A DNA stretch of 64,000 nucleotides from Massilia forsythiae (GTDB lineage Bacteria; Pseudomonadota; Gammaproteobacteria; Burkholderiales; Burkholderiaceae_D), in assembly GCF_012849555.1 (NCBI RefSeq), contig NZ_CP051685.1, forward strand, positions 1,860,001-1,924,000. Direction: 5' to 3'. A program made the translations under genes and the position numbers. The notes beneath the pieces were generated by a model. It ran no database searches. It had not been told where the DNA came from and was given only the letters and a program-made list of their open reading frames with translations. Shown here one piece after another: positions 49,074 through 57,477 of the stretch; within the stretch, counting starts at the first letter, position 1, and each line of letters opens with the position of its first letter.

Positions 49074-50786
49074 TCAATACGTTTCGATCGTCACCCCCAG
49101 CAATTCCACCGGCTCGGCCGCCATGTCGTGGTGGCCCATCATGCCGTGCAGGGGCGCCACGCGCACGCGCAGCGTGCCGTTCGCCGCCAGGGCCTGCGCC
49201 ATCCCCGCCCCGGCCAGCTTGTTACCGAGCGGCAGCGCGTACGACACTGGACCGCCATGGCCCTTGTGGCCGAACATCGAGATGGTGGCGAGATAGTATG
49301 GGCTGCCGGCATCGACGCCGGAGGGGTCGTCGGGACCGTTGAGGATCACGACGTAGGGCTGATGGTGCGCGAACTCGGGGAAGTTCAGGGTGATGTTGGC
49401 GATCACGGTAGCGCCGGCCGTTCTCGCCTGTTCCAGCGTCCCGGCCGGCAGTTTGACGGTGGCGCCGGCGGCCCCGCCGGCATCCGCGCGGCGGCTGGTC
49501 ACGCTGCCCGTGTAGACGCGGCGCGCGCCCGCCTGCGTGCGCGGCTGGCCGGTCACCGCTTCTTCGCCGCTGCCGGCTTCGTAGTCATAGCTGAACGACG
49601 CCGTCGACGCGTAATCGCCGGCGCGTGTTTGCGCGACCGGTCTACCCTGCGCATCGACGAAGAACAGCATCGGTTCGCGCGCCCAGCGGTAGTAATCGGT
49701 AGCCGTTTCTTCCGCCGATTTCTGCTCGTCGGGCAAGTCGGTGCGCAGTTCGACGCCGTCCGGCAGCGTGGGCAGGCCGAGCCGGGCCTGCTTGCGCGTC
49801 CACACGTCCCACAGGCGGTCCAGGTTGGCGTGGTGCAGGTAGAACAAGGGGTCGACCGAGGACAGCATGTCGGTCATGAAACCTTCGGGCTCGATGAAAT
49901 TGCATTCGTGCGAGCCGACGCAGCGGTGCACCGCGTTGTGCGGCTTGGCTTCCAGTACGCTGAAGCCGGCCATGGTGGCGTGATTGAAACTCTTCGGGCT
50001 GGCGAAGGTGATGAAGTCCGGCGCGGCCAGCGCGGCGCGGATGGTGTCGGGCGCCACCGCCTCCACCGTGGCGGCGGAAAAGCCGGGACGTTCGCGGCGC
50101 AGGCCGCGCGCGCCGGGCTGGTCGTAGAACAGGCGGCCGGACGGATCGGTGACGATGTCGAACATCAGGTCGGCATCGAAGCGGACGTTACGCGCCAACA
50201 GTTGCCCGTATTGCGAGCGCGGGTCGAACGTACCGCCGGGCGAGGTCCAGTAGGACGACGCGGCGAGCGCCCCCTTGAAGCGGCGCTCGAAATCCTCGGC
50301 GGCCGGGATGTAGGCGTTGTGGTTGGGGTCGAGCACGCCTTCGAACAGGCCGGCCGGCACCTTTTGTTCGCTGGTCCAGTCCCAGTACGGCAACGCGAAT
50401 TCCGGATCGTTGCTCAGTTCGCGGCAGATCCGTTCGAACCAGCCGAGATAGCCGCGGTGCCACACCAGGAACCACCAGTTGCCGTGCGGGCAGTCGAGGG
50501 TGTGGATGACGGCATGCCGGTACCAGTTGCGCGGGTCCTCGGGCGGCAGCGCCAGCATCGCGCGCACCGCGCGCGCATAACTGTCCAGCATGCGCTTGCT
50601 CATCCTGGAGCCGGAAGACACGTTGTAGCGGCGGTAGCGCGCGGCCGGGGTGGCGGCGCCGGCGATGCTGCCGGCAAGGGACAGCGGCAGCATGCCGGCG
50701 CACAGGGAAACAGCGGTTTTTTTCAGGGTGTTGCGGCGGGACGGGTTGAACGCATGGCGCGGGGGCGTGGTGCTGGCATTGAACAT
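49074..50786 (-). CDS. Tyrosinase (copper polyphenol oxidase), Tat-exported
   Basis: 570 residues from the ATG at 50786 (MFNASTTPPRHAFNPSRRNTLKK), chosen for the GGAG seven bases upstream and because a twin-arginine signal then lies at the N-terminus (SRRNTLKKTAVSLCAGMLPLSLAGSIAGA). The CuA site is HAVIHTLDCPHGNWWFLVWHRGYLGWFERIC and the CuB site is HNAVHRCVG with SVDPLFYLHHANLDRLWDVW. It oxidises monophenols and diphenols to quinones and could make melanin-like pigment. The C-terminal about 200 residues are a beta-rich domain of the kind that shields the active site. No caddie protein gene is adjacent. Confidence 0.92.
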   Translation of the reverse strand: MFNASTTPPRHAFNPSRRNTLKKTAVSLCAGMLPLSLAGSIAGAATPAARYRRYNVSSGSRMSKRMLDSYARAVRAMLALPPEDPRNWYRHAVIHTLDCPHGNWWFLVWHRGYLGWFERICRELSNDPEFALPYWDWTSEQKVPAGLFEGVLDPNHNAYIPAAEDFERRFKGALAASSYWTSPGGTFDPRSQYGQLLARNVRFDADLMFDIVTDPSGRLFYDQPGARGLRRERPGFSAATVEAVAPDTIRAALAAPDFITFASPKSFNHATMAGFSVLEAKPHNAVHRCVGSHECNFIEPEGFMTDMLSSVDPLFYLHHANLDRLWDVWTRKQARLGLPTLPDGVELRTDLPDEQKSAEETATDYYRWAREPMLFFVDAQGRPVAQTRAGDYASTASFSYDYEAGSGEEAVTGQPRTQAGARRVYTGSVTSRRADAGGAAGATVKLPAGTLEQARTAGATVIANITLNFPEFAHHQPYVVILNGPDDPSGVDAGSPYYLATISMFGHKGHGGPVSYALPLGNKLAGAGMAQALAANGTLRVRVAPLHGMMGHHDMAAEPVELLGVTIETY

Positions 50787-51003
50787 GACGTGCTCCGGTA
50801 GGTAGGATGCCCTGGCGGCGCCACGACTGGCGCCGACCCGGCGGGCATACCCCATCAGACTAGCGCTTCCGTACAGCGGGCTGATGGGCAAGCGCAAGCA
50901 GGCGGATGTTTAATTCGCTGGTTTTTCCGTGACACAATTGTCCGCGAGTTTGTCAGCCGATCCAGCAGCCAACCCGGCAGCCGATCCAGCCGCGCCGGCG
51001 CCC

Positions 51004-52101
51004 TCACAGGGTGTTGATGCCGTAGCGCACGTCATGGCGATCGTGCTCTTGCACGCCTTCGACCAGGTAGGCATCCCAGCCCAGCCGGCCCCTGCCCTGC
51101 CCCGGCGTCATGGCGACGCTGCGCACGTCGGCCGCGCGCAATACCAGTTCGACGTCGTATTCCAGGGTCAGGCCGGTGAACATGGTCAACAGGCTTTTCA
51201 GGGCGCGCGCCGCGCGGCCGCCCGGCAGGAAAGCGCTGAAGCCGGCATGGTCGAGCGGACCGACCACCAGGCGCAGGCGCAGGTCGCGCTGCCAGATGCG
51301 GCCGCCGGCCAGCGCGCCCGCGCCCAGCAGCGCGTGTGCGCTGCCGAGCGTGGTCTGCTGCGCGGGCGGCACGTCGTACCAGCAGCCGACGAACTGGTCG
51401 ATGCGGATCGGCTGGCCGAAATATTCGGACAGCACGCGCGCGATCTGCACCGCGCAGGCCGGGCGGTGGCGGATGGCGCCGGCAAAATAAGCGATCGATT
51501 CGTCCAGCACCACGCCGTCGCGTTCGTCCGCCAGGCGCCGCCGCAGCGATGTGCTGCCCAATCCGGCCAGGCCGAGCAGCAGCGGCAGGAAGCCATCCTG
51601 GCCGTCCAGGGCGTAGTGCAAGGCCAGCCGGTACTTGCGCCAGGCTTCGTAGAACAGCGCCAGCGAGCGGTTGGAAAAGGTGTCGAGCAGGGCGCGCGCG
51701 CCGTCGTCGCGCTGCTGCTGCTGGTGTTCGGCCAGGCGCTCGGTGTAATGCACCGGCAGCACGCCGTTGCTGCCCAACAAACCCATGAAGGCCGGCGTGA
51801 GGCGCACGTAGCGCAGGGTGGCCGCCTGCAGCGCCGCACCCAGCGCGCGCGGCTCCTGCGCCAGCGCCTGCTGCAGCGCACGCGGCTCGGTCGCGATCGC
51901 TTCCAGCTGGCTGGCCGGAAAGCCGAGCGCGGTCGAATTCTGGAAACGCAGGAAGCGTGCCACCAGCCCCTGCCGGGGAATGCCGTTGCGCCCGAGCCAG
52001 AGTTCGAGCAGGCGCACCGCCTGAAAATACTCGAAGCGCCAGGGTTCCTGGAACAGGCGCGCGATTACAGCAGGCTCGAAGCGCCGCTTCTGGGTGGACA
52101 T
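51004..52101 (-). CDS. tssG: Type VI secretion baseplate protein TssG
   Basis: 365 residues from the ATG at 52101 (MSTQKRRFEPAVIARLFQEPWRFEYFQAVRLLELWL), with GGAGAGGAG upstream; longer upstream readings only overlap tssF in another frame. LRFQNSTALGFPASQL, LRYVRLTPAFMGLLGSNGVLPVHYTERL and VGCWYDVPPAQQTTLGSAHALLGAGALAG are TssG signatures. TssG forms the baseplate wedge with TssF and TssE. It overlaps the tssF end by 37 bp and is the last gene of the tssE-tssF-tssG transcript. Confidence 0.93.
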   Translation of the reverse strand: MSTQKRRFEPAVIARLFQEPWRFEYFQAVRLLELWLGRNGIPRQGLVARFLRFQNSTALGFPASQLEAIATEPRALQQALAQEPRALGAALQAATLRYVRLTPAFMGLLGSNGVLPVHYTERLAEHQQQQRDDGARALLDTFSNRSLALFYEAWRKYRLALHYALDGQDGFLPLLLGLAGLGSTSLRRRLADERDGVVLDESIAYFAGAIRHRPACAVQIARVLSEYFGQPIRIDQFVGCWYDVPPAQQTTLGSAHALLGAGALAGGRIWQRDLRLRLVVGPLDHAGFSAFLPGGRAARALKSLLTMFTGLTLEYDVELVLRAADVRSVAMTPGQGRGRLGWDAYLVEGVQEHDRHDVRYGINTL

Positions 52102-53906
52102 TTCCAGCACTCCTCTCCGCTCTTGTTCGATACCACCGTCAACTGGGTAAAGCTGTTGGCGTGCACATACAGCGCCAGGAAGCGTTCGATGATGTGGGTG
52201 AATGCGTGGATGCCGCTGCCGACGAAAGCCTGCTCGTCGATGGTCAGACGCACTTCCACGCCGCGCACCAGGCAGGTAAACGGATTGCCGGCCAGCCAGG
52301 CGCTGGCCGGCTGCTGGGCGATGGCAGCGATGCCGCCGATCTGGCGCTGCGAGGAGGGCGAGCGCGGCAGGTCGTACAGCGCCAGCATCTCGCGCAAGGC
52401 TTCGACGCCGCCATCGGCCAGCGACAGGTGGTTCAGGGCCAGGTGCGAAATCAGGCGCCAGTGCGCGCCGTGGCCGCGCGCGAAGCGGTACGAGGGTGTC
52501 GGCTTGCGCAGGAAATGGATCAGCTGGGTGTTGGACCCGCCTTCCAGGAACAGGTCGCCGCCGGGCTGGCCATGGCCGAGCAGGGACGGCAAGTCGCGGT
52601 TGGTGCAGGTCAGTTCCAGGTTCAGCGTATCGGTCTCGACCTCGGCCGGGTCGAAGTCGATGTCGACGATCGTGATCTGGGTCTCGAACCCCGGGCTTTG
52701 CCCGGCCAGCAGTTCGTCGCGCCGCAGCGTCCAGTAGTGGCCATTGCGTTCCGGCGTCTGCGCGTGCTGGAGCGAATAGAAGGGGCAGAATTGGACGATC
52801 GATTCGCCCTGCGGCGTCTGGCGCACCAGGTTGACCGAATCGATGGCGTACACCTCGTAGCCGAAGGCGCGGCGGGCGTCGGCCAGCACCGGGTAGCTGG
52901 CGCTGGCGTGGGTGAGCCGGATCGGTTCGCCGTGCTGGCGGAACAGGTTGATCACCGGCGTGCACCCCAGCAGGATGTTATTGGTGGACAGGGTGCCGAG
53001 CATGCGCGCGGCCGCGGAATCGGGACGCAGGCCGGACAGCGCCAGGTGCAGCGTGAGCGAGCGGGCGCCCGCCGGCAGCACGGCGCACACGGCGGCCAGG
53101 TCGATGTCGAAGAAATTGAATTTTTCGGGAAAACAAAAGTATTCGGTCAGCAGGCGGTAGGCGGCGTGCGAGCGCGCCGGGAAGTCGATCAGGGCTTCGT
53201 GCTCGTCGAAGCCGACCGCGCCGAGCGGGCTGGCCGCCAGGGGGATCCAGCGGCCGCTGCCGTCCGCCTCGGCATAGGCGGCCACCGTGCGCATGAACAG
53301 GGCGTCGCGCAGCGCCGCGCAGAACGAGGGCTCGCCGTCGATGAACAGGCGCAGCTTGTGCCGGCCGAGCTGGCGCAGCGTCGTTCCTTCGCCATGGTTG
53401 ACGATGGTCAGATTCAGGCAGGCGCCGGCGGCGGGCGGCAGGCGCACCGCTTCCGGCGCATCGATGATGGCGTCGAAGCCGGCCGCGCCGATGGCCAGCG
53501 GCGCGATGGCGACCGGGTAGACGGTGCGAAAGATGCAGGCGCCGCCGCGTACCGGGCGCGTGGTCATTTGCGTGCCGCGTTCCAGCACGGCGACGCCGGT
53601 CTGCTGCTTGGCGCCGGCGAAGTCGAAGCGCGCGATCGAACAGGACGGAAACGGGCGCAGGTAATGCGGATACAGCACGTCGAACAGCGCTTCGGTGAAT
53701 TGCGGGTAATCGTCGTCGAGGCGCTTGGCGATGCGGGCGTTGAGCAGCGCGAACGATTCGATCATGCGCTCGACGTGCGGGTCTTCGCACACTTCCCCGC
53801 CGATGAGCAGGCGGCCGGCGATCTTCGGGTAGCGCTCGGCGAATTCGCGCAGGTTGCGGCGCAGGTAGCCGAGTTCGCTTTCGTAGTAGGGCAGTAACGG
53901 TTCCAC
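52065..53906 (-). CDS. tssF: Type VI secretion baseplate protein TssF
   Basis: 613 residues from a GTG at 53906, two bases after the tssE stop (TGAACGTG). MEPLLPYYESELGYLRRNLREFAERYPKIAGRLL and EDPHVERMIESFALLNARIAKRLDDDYPQFTEALFDVLYPHYLRPFPS are the canonical TssF opening. The rest includes ERNGHYWTLRRDEL and LTCTNRDLPSLL. No other start gives this N-terminus. It is a wedge subunit binding TssG and TssE, and reads intact at normal length. Confidence 0.94.
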   Translation of the reverse strand: MEPLLPYYESELGYLRRNLREFAERYPKIAGRLLIGGEVCEDPHVERMIESFALLNARIAKRLDDDYPQFTEALFDVLYPHYLRPFPSCSIARFDFAGAKQQTGVAVLERGTQMTTRPVRGGACIFRTVYPVAIAPLAIGAAGFDAIIDAPEAVRLPPAAGACLNLTIVNHGEGTTLRQLGRHKLRLFIDGEPSFCAALRDALFMRTVAAYAEADGSGRWIPLAASPLGAVGFDEHEALIDFPARSHAAYRLLTEYFCFPEKFNFFDIDLAAVCAVLPAGARSLTLHLALSGLRPDSAAARMLGTLSTNNILLGCTPVINLFRQHGEPIRLTHASASYPVLADARRAFGYEVYAIDSVNLVRQTPQGESIVQFCPFYSLQHAQTPERNGHYWTLRRDELLAGQSPGFETQITIVDIDFDPAEVETDTLNLELTCTNRDLPSLLGHGQPGGDLFLEGGSNTQLIHFLRKPTPSYRFARGHGAHWRLISHLALNHLSLADGGVEALREMLALYDLPRSPSSQRQIGGIAAIAQQPASAWLAGNPFTCLVRGVEVRLTIDEQAFVGSGIHAFTHIIERFLALYVHANSFTQLTVVSNKSGEECWKCPPRSGASSLL

Positions 53907-53908
53907 GT

Positions 53909-54412
53909 TCAGGCTCCCGCGGGCGGCGCTGCCATTGCGGCCCGGCCCGCCTTGCTGATGCTGTACTGCAGCGTCGACGGTTGCAGCACGGCGTCGAAGT
54001 TGACCGCTTCCTGCGCGGCGCTGGCCACCAGCATGCCGGTGATCGAGAAATTCAGGCGGTTGATCGCGCCTTCGCACACGTCGAGCACGGCCTTGACGGT
54101 GTGCAGGCGCGGTTCATGGCGCGCGATCGCCTGCTCGATGCACGCGCAGATATATGCGCGGTCGGACGGGCTGGACAGGGACAGGTCGGCGAAATCGTTC
54201 ATCCCGTAGGCCACGATCGAGCGCCCGCATTCCGGGTAGTCCTTCAGCATGCCTTCGGGGAGAACCGCGCGCGTGTTGAGCAGCGCTTCCAGGTCGCGCG
54301 CCACCGCATCCTTCAAATCCTCGACCGACATGCGCAGGACGGTGGCGCCAGTGTCATGGCGGACCGGTACGCCCAGCAACCGGTCGAAAAATCCAGGCGT
54401 GAAACCTTTCAT
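53909..54412 (-). CDS. tssE: Type VI secretion baseplate protein TssE (gp25-like)
   Basis: 167 residues from the ATG at 54412 (MKGFTPGFFDRLLGV), with a perfect AGGAGG seven bases upstream; an upstream start at 54544 would add a leader with no family match. SVEDLKDAVARDLEALLNTRAVLPEG and YGMNDFADLSLSSPSDRAYICACIEQAIARHEPRL match the phage gp25-like core, including the Glu/Arg positions of the baseplate gate. It is the first gene of the tssEFG transcript, divergent from tssK across 221 bp. Confidence 0.93.
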   Translation of the reverse strand: MKGFTPGFFDRLLGVPVRHDTGATVLRMSVEDLKDAVARDLEALLNTRAVLPEGMLKDYPECGRSIVAYGMNDFADLSLSSPSDRAYICACIEQAIARHEPRLHTVKAVLDVCEGAINRLNFSITGMLVASAAQEAVNFDAVLQPSTLQYSISKAGRAAMAAPPAGA

Positions 54413-54633
54413 TTGCCCTCCTGTGGCATGCGTACCGGCGGCGCCGCGTACGGCGCAAACTGCCATCTTTACATAGACTGCCGGGAAAAAATAGTTCATT
54501 TGGGCAAGCAACACCTGCGCTTGAGCGACCGCAAAATCGACCATTGTTGCGTTACCGAGGCCGGGTCAAAACGCTATGTTTGTCTTCTTGATGTAGGGCA
54601 ACTTCCAACAATCCTGACAGGAGGGCAAGCGAT

Positions 54634-55974
54634 ATGAGCAGCAAAGTACTCTGGGGCGAAGGCTTGCTGTTGCGGCCCCAGCACTTCCAGCGCCAGGACG
54701 CTTACCACGAACACCGCCTGCACAAGGGCGTCAAGGCGGCCAACCCGTATGCCTGGGGCGTGGAACGGCTGCAGCTCGACCGCGACGCGCTGGCCGACAA
54801 CGTGCTGCGCATCCTCGACCTGGCGCTGCGCTTCCAGGACGGCGAACTGGTGGACGCCCCCGGCAGCGATGAATTGCCGCCCACCATCGACCTGAGCCAG
54901 CTGGGGCCGGCGCAGCAGAGCGTCACCTATTACGCCGCCCTGCCCGGCCTGAAACCGTTCAACGGCAATTTCGCCCAGCCCGGGCAGCCGACCAACACGG
55001 TGCGCTTCCTGCAAGCCAACCAGGAAACCCCGGACCTGTACACGCAGGCGTCCGCGGTGCAGGTGGCGTACCTGACCAGGACCGTGCGCCTGGTGGCGGA
55101 ATTCGAGCCGCGCGACGCGTACATCCACTTTCCGCTGCTGCGGCTGCGGCGCGCCGCCACCGGCGGCTTCGAACTGGACCCGGCCTTCGTGCCGCCCAGC
55201 CTGTCGGTGGAAGCGGCGCCGCCGCTGTTCCAGCAATTGCGGCGCCTGCTGGACGCGCTGCAGGCCAAGGTGAGCGCCCTATACGGCCACCACCGCGAGC
55301 CGAGCCGCAACGTGATCGAATTCCGCTCGGGCGACATGTCCTCGTTCTGGCTGCTGCACACCGCCAGCGCCGCCCACGCGGCGCTGGCACACCACTACCA
55401 CCACCCGGCCCTGCATCCGGAACGCCTGTACGAACAATTGCTGGCCGTGGCCGGCGGCTTGCTGACCTTTTCCAGGAGCTGGACCCTGGCCGACCTGCCG
55501 CCCTACCGGCACGACGACCCCGGCCCCGCCTTTTTCAAGCTGCACCAGATCATCCGCGAACTGCTCGACACCGTGATCTCGTCGAAGTACTTCGCCATCG
55601 CCCTGTCCGAGGCGCGCCCGTCGTACCACCTCGGCATGCTCGATTCCGGCAAGATCGACGACAAGACCACGTTTTATATCGCCGTCTCGGCCGACATCCC
55701 CGCGCTGGAACTGGTCGACGTGGTGCCGCTGCGCTTCAAGGTGGGCGCGCCGGACGACGTCGAGAAATGTGTGCTGTCGGCCCTGCCTGGCGTGCGCCTG
55801 CAGTACGCGCCGCAATTGCCGGCCGCGGTGCCGGTGCGGCCCGACACCTGCTATTTCACGCTCGATCCGAAAGGCCAGATGTACGAGCGCATGCTGCAGG
55901 CGCAATCGATCTCGATCTATGTGCCGTCCGGCATCAAGGAATTGACACTGGAATTGCTGGCGGTGGCCGCCTGA
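54634..55974 (+). CDS. tssK: Type VI secretion baseplate protein TssK
   Basis: 446 residues, normal length. VLWGEGLLLRPQHFQRQDAYHEHRL is the TssK start signature; YIHFPLLRLRR, KVSALYGHHREPSRNVIEFRSGDMSSFWLLHTASAAHAALAHHY and LYEQLLAVAGGLLTFSRSW follow. TssK connects the baseplate wedges to the TssJLM membrane complex. It is divergent from tssE and followed 13 bp later by an uncharacterised membrane protein gene in place of the usual tssL. Confidence 0.94.
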   Translation: MSSKVLWGEGLLLRPQHFQRQDAYHEHRLHKGVKAANPYAWGVERLQLDRDALADNVLRILDLALRFQDGELVDAPGSDELPPTIDLSQLGPAQQSVTYYAALPGLKPFNGNFAQPGQPTNTVRFLQANQETPDLYTQASAVQVAYLTRTVRLVAEFEPRDAYIHFPLLRLRRAATGGFELDPAFVPPSLSVEAAPPLFQQLRRLLDALQAKVSALYGHHREPSRNVIEFRSGDMSSFWLLHTASAAHAALAHHYHHPALHPERLYEQLLAVAGGLLTFSRSWTLADLPPYRHDDPGPAFFKLHQIIRELLDTVISSKYFAIALSEARPSYHLGMLDSGKIDDKTTFYIAVSADIPALELVDVVPLRFKVGAPDDVEKCVLSALPGVRLQYAPQLPAAVPVRPDTCYFTLDPKGQMYERMLQAQSISIYVPSGIKELTLELLAVAA

Positions 55975-55987
55975 GGATCGCGCGACC

Positions 55988-57286
55988 ATGACGCCCCCCT
56001 CCACCATCGTCTTGCCGGGACAGCAGATTCCGGCCTGGTTCAAGAACGCCCTGATGACCGGCTTCGTGTTTTTCATTTGCTGGGGCGGCATGATTTCCTA
56101 CTGGCGCCTGAACCGCAGTGCGCCGGACCTGCACGAGATCGCCTTGCACCTGCTGGCGGCGCCGGCGGCGCTGGCGCTGTGCGTGTGGGCCGGCGGCAAA
56201 TGGATCCTGCCGCGCCTGGTGGCCGCCGGCAGCGCCGCGCCGGCGCCGCCGCCACGTGCGCAGGCGGCGTCTTCATCGTCTGCGGCGCCGCGCGCGGCCC
56301 TGGCGGTGCTGGCCATGGCCATGCGCTCGCCCCATGGCGCCGCGGCCGGGGAGCTGGCGCCGCCGATCGCGGCCGGCAAGGCGCGCGCCGGCCTCGATCC
56401 GGCGTTGCTGGACGACGGTTTTCCCGCCATGCGCGCGCGCAGCAGCTACGCCAGGATGGAAGCGCTGCGCGAAGACATCGCCACCTGGCTCGCCAGCCAG
56501 GGCCTCGACGAACCCCTGTTCAGCGAAGCGCAATGGCGCGCACTGGCGCTGGCCAGCGCCGTCACCAGCGACCTGGCGATGCTCGCCAGCGCCAGCCTGA
56601 TGGCCGTGGAAGGCGCGGCGCCGCCGCTGCGGCTGGTACCGGTGCTGCCGCTCGAATGGCGCGCCGCCCAGCGGCGCGCGGCGGCGCTGTGGCTGGAACA
56701 CCTGCTGGCGCGCTTCGGCTGGCCGGCGGCGCGGCCGGCGCTGGCGGAGCAAGATGGCATCGAGGAACTGCCCGCGCCGCTGTTCACCGGCCCGGGAAGC
56801 GGCTGCGGCGCGGACATGGCGCCGGTGACGGCGATGCTGGTGGCGTGCGGGTCGCAGACCGGCCGGGACGGCGTCGACCGACGGGGCCTCGATGATGTCC
56901 TGTCGGCTGCAGCGCGGCCGTTCGACACGATCCCCGGCGAAGGCGCCGCCGGCCTGCTCGGCACGCTGGCGGCGCGCGTGCTGGAGCAAGCCGGCGTGGT
57001 GCCTTCCGAGATCGCGATGATCGTCGCCGATACCGGGCACGCCGGCAGCCGGAAGCTGGAACTGGCGGCATTCGCGTCCAGCATGCTGCCCCAGCTCGAT
57101 GCCACCGCCGACATCGCCCACGTCGGCGACGCCGTGGGCGCCTGCGGCGCGGTGCCGTTCGTGACGGCGCTGGCGCTGGCCTACCGGCACGCGCGCGAAC
57201 GCATGGCGCCGGTGCTGTGCGTCGGCAATGAAGATCCGTACCGGCGCTGCGTTGCCTTGTTGATGCCGCCTTCGCCGCTGCAGTAA
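55988..57286 (+). CDS. T6SS-linked membrane protein with a ketosynthase-like C-terminal domain
   Basis: 432 residues of uncertain function. Two N-terminal membrane helices (LMTGFVFFICWGGMISYW and IALHLLAAPAALALCVW) are followed by an Ala-rich linker. The C-terminal about 150 residues resemble the thiolase/ketosynthase fold: VLEQAGVVPSEIAMIVADTGHAGSRKLELAAF, then IAHVGDAVGACGAVPFVTALALAYRHARE. I see no clear Cys-His-His active site, so catalysis is doubtful. It starts 13 bp after tssK and is surely co-transcribed. A T6SS accessory role is inferred from position only. Confidence 0.65.
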   Translation: MTPPSTIVLPGQQIPAWFKNALMTGFVFFICWGGMISYWRLNRSAPDLHEIALHLLAAPAALALCVWAGGKWILPRLVAAGSAAPAPPPRAQAASSSSAAPRAALAVLAMAMRSPHGAAAGELAPPIAAGKARAGLDPALLDDGFPAMRARSSYARMEALREDIATWLASQGLDEPLFSEAQWRALALASAVTSDLAMLASASLMAVEGAAPPLRLVPVLPLEWRAAQRRAAALWLEHLLARFGWPAARPALAEQDGIEELPAPLFTGPGSGCGADMAPVTAMLVACGSQTGRDGVDRRGLDDVLSAAARPFDTIPGEGAAGLLGTLAARVLEQAGVVPSEIAMIVADTGHAGSRKLELAAFASSMLPQLDATADIAHVGDAVGACGAVPFVTALALAYRHARERMAPVLCVGNEDPYRRCVALLMPPSPLQ

Positions 57287-57290
57287 CGAT

Positions 57291-57438
57291 CCACTTGTGG
57301 ACAAGCGCGTGGATAAGTCTGGGGCAAGCTGCGGATAAGCCGGTTTATCCAGTGGAAAAGCCCTAGGGAAAGCTGTGGAAAAGCCTGATTAAAGCCTTGG
57401 GAAAAGGCGTGGGCAAGCGTCGGACAAGTGGTGGATAA
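57291..57438. other. Cluster of DnaA-box-like sequences
   Basis: Boxes close to TGTGGATAA or its reverse complement are CGTGGATAA (57308-57316), TTATCCAGT (57345-57353), TGTGGAAAA (57374-57382) and GGTGGATAA (57430-57438). CTTGT-GG-ACAAG (57294-57305) is an inverted repeat. Three of the four boxes share one orientation. No gene is present between 57287 and 57477. Confidence 0.45.
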
Positions 57439-57477
57439 CCGGCGCGGTGGGCGTAGGACTGCCGCCTGCACGGCGCC

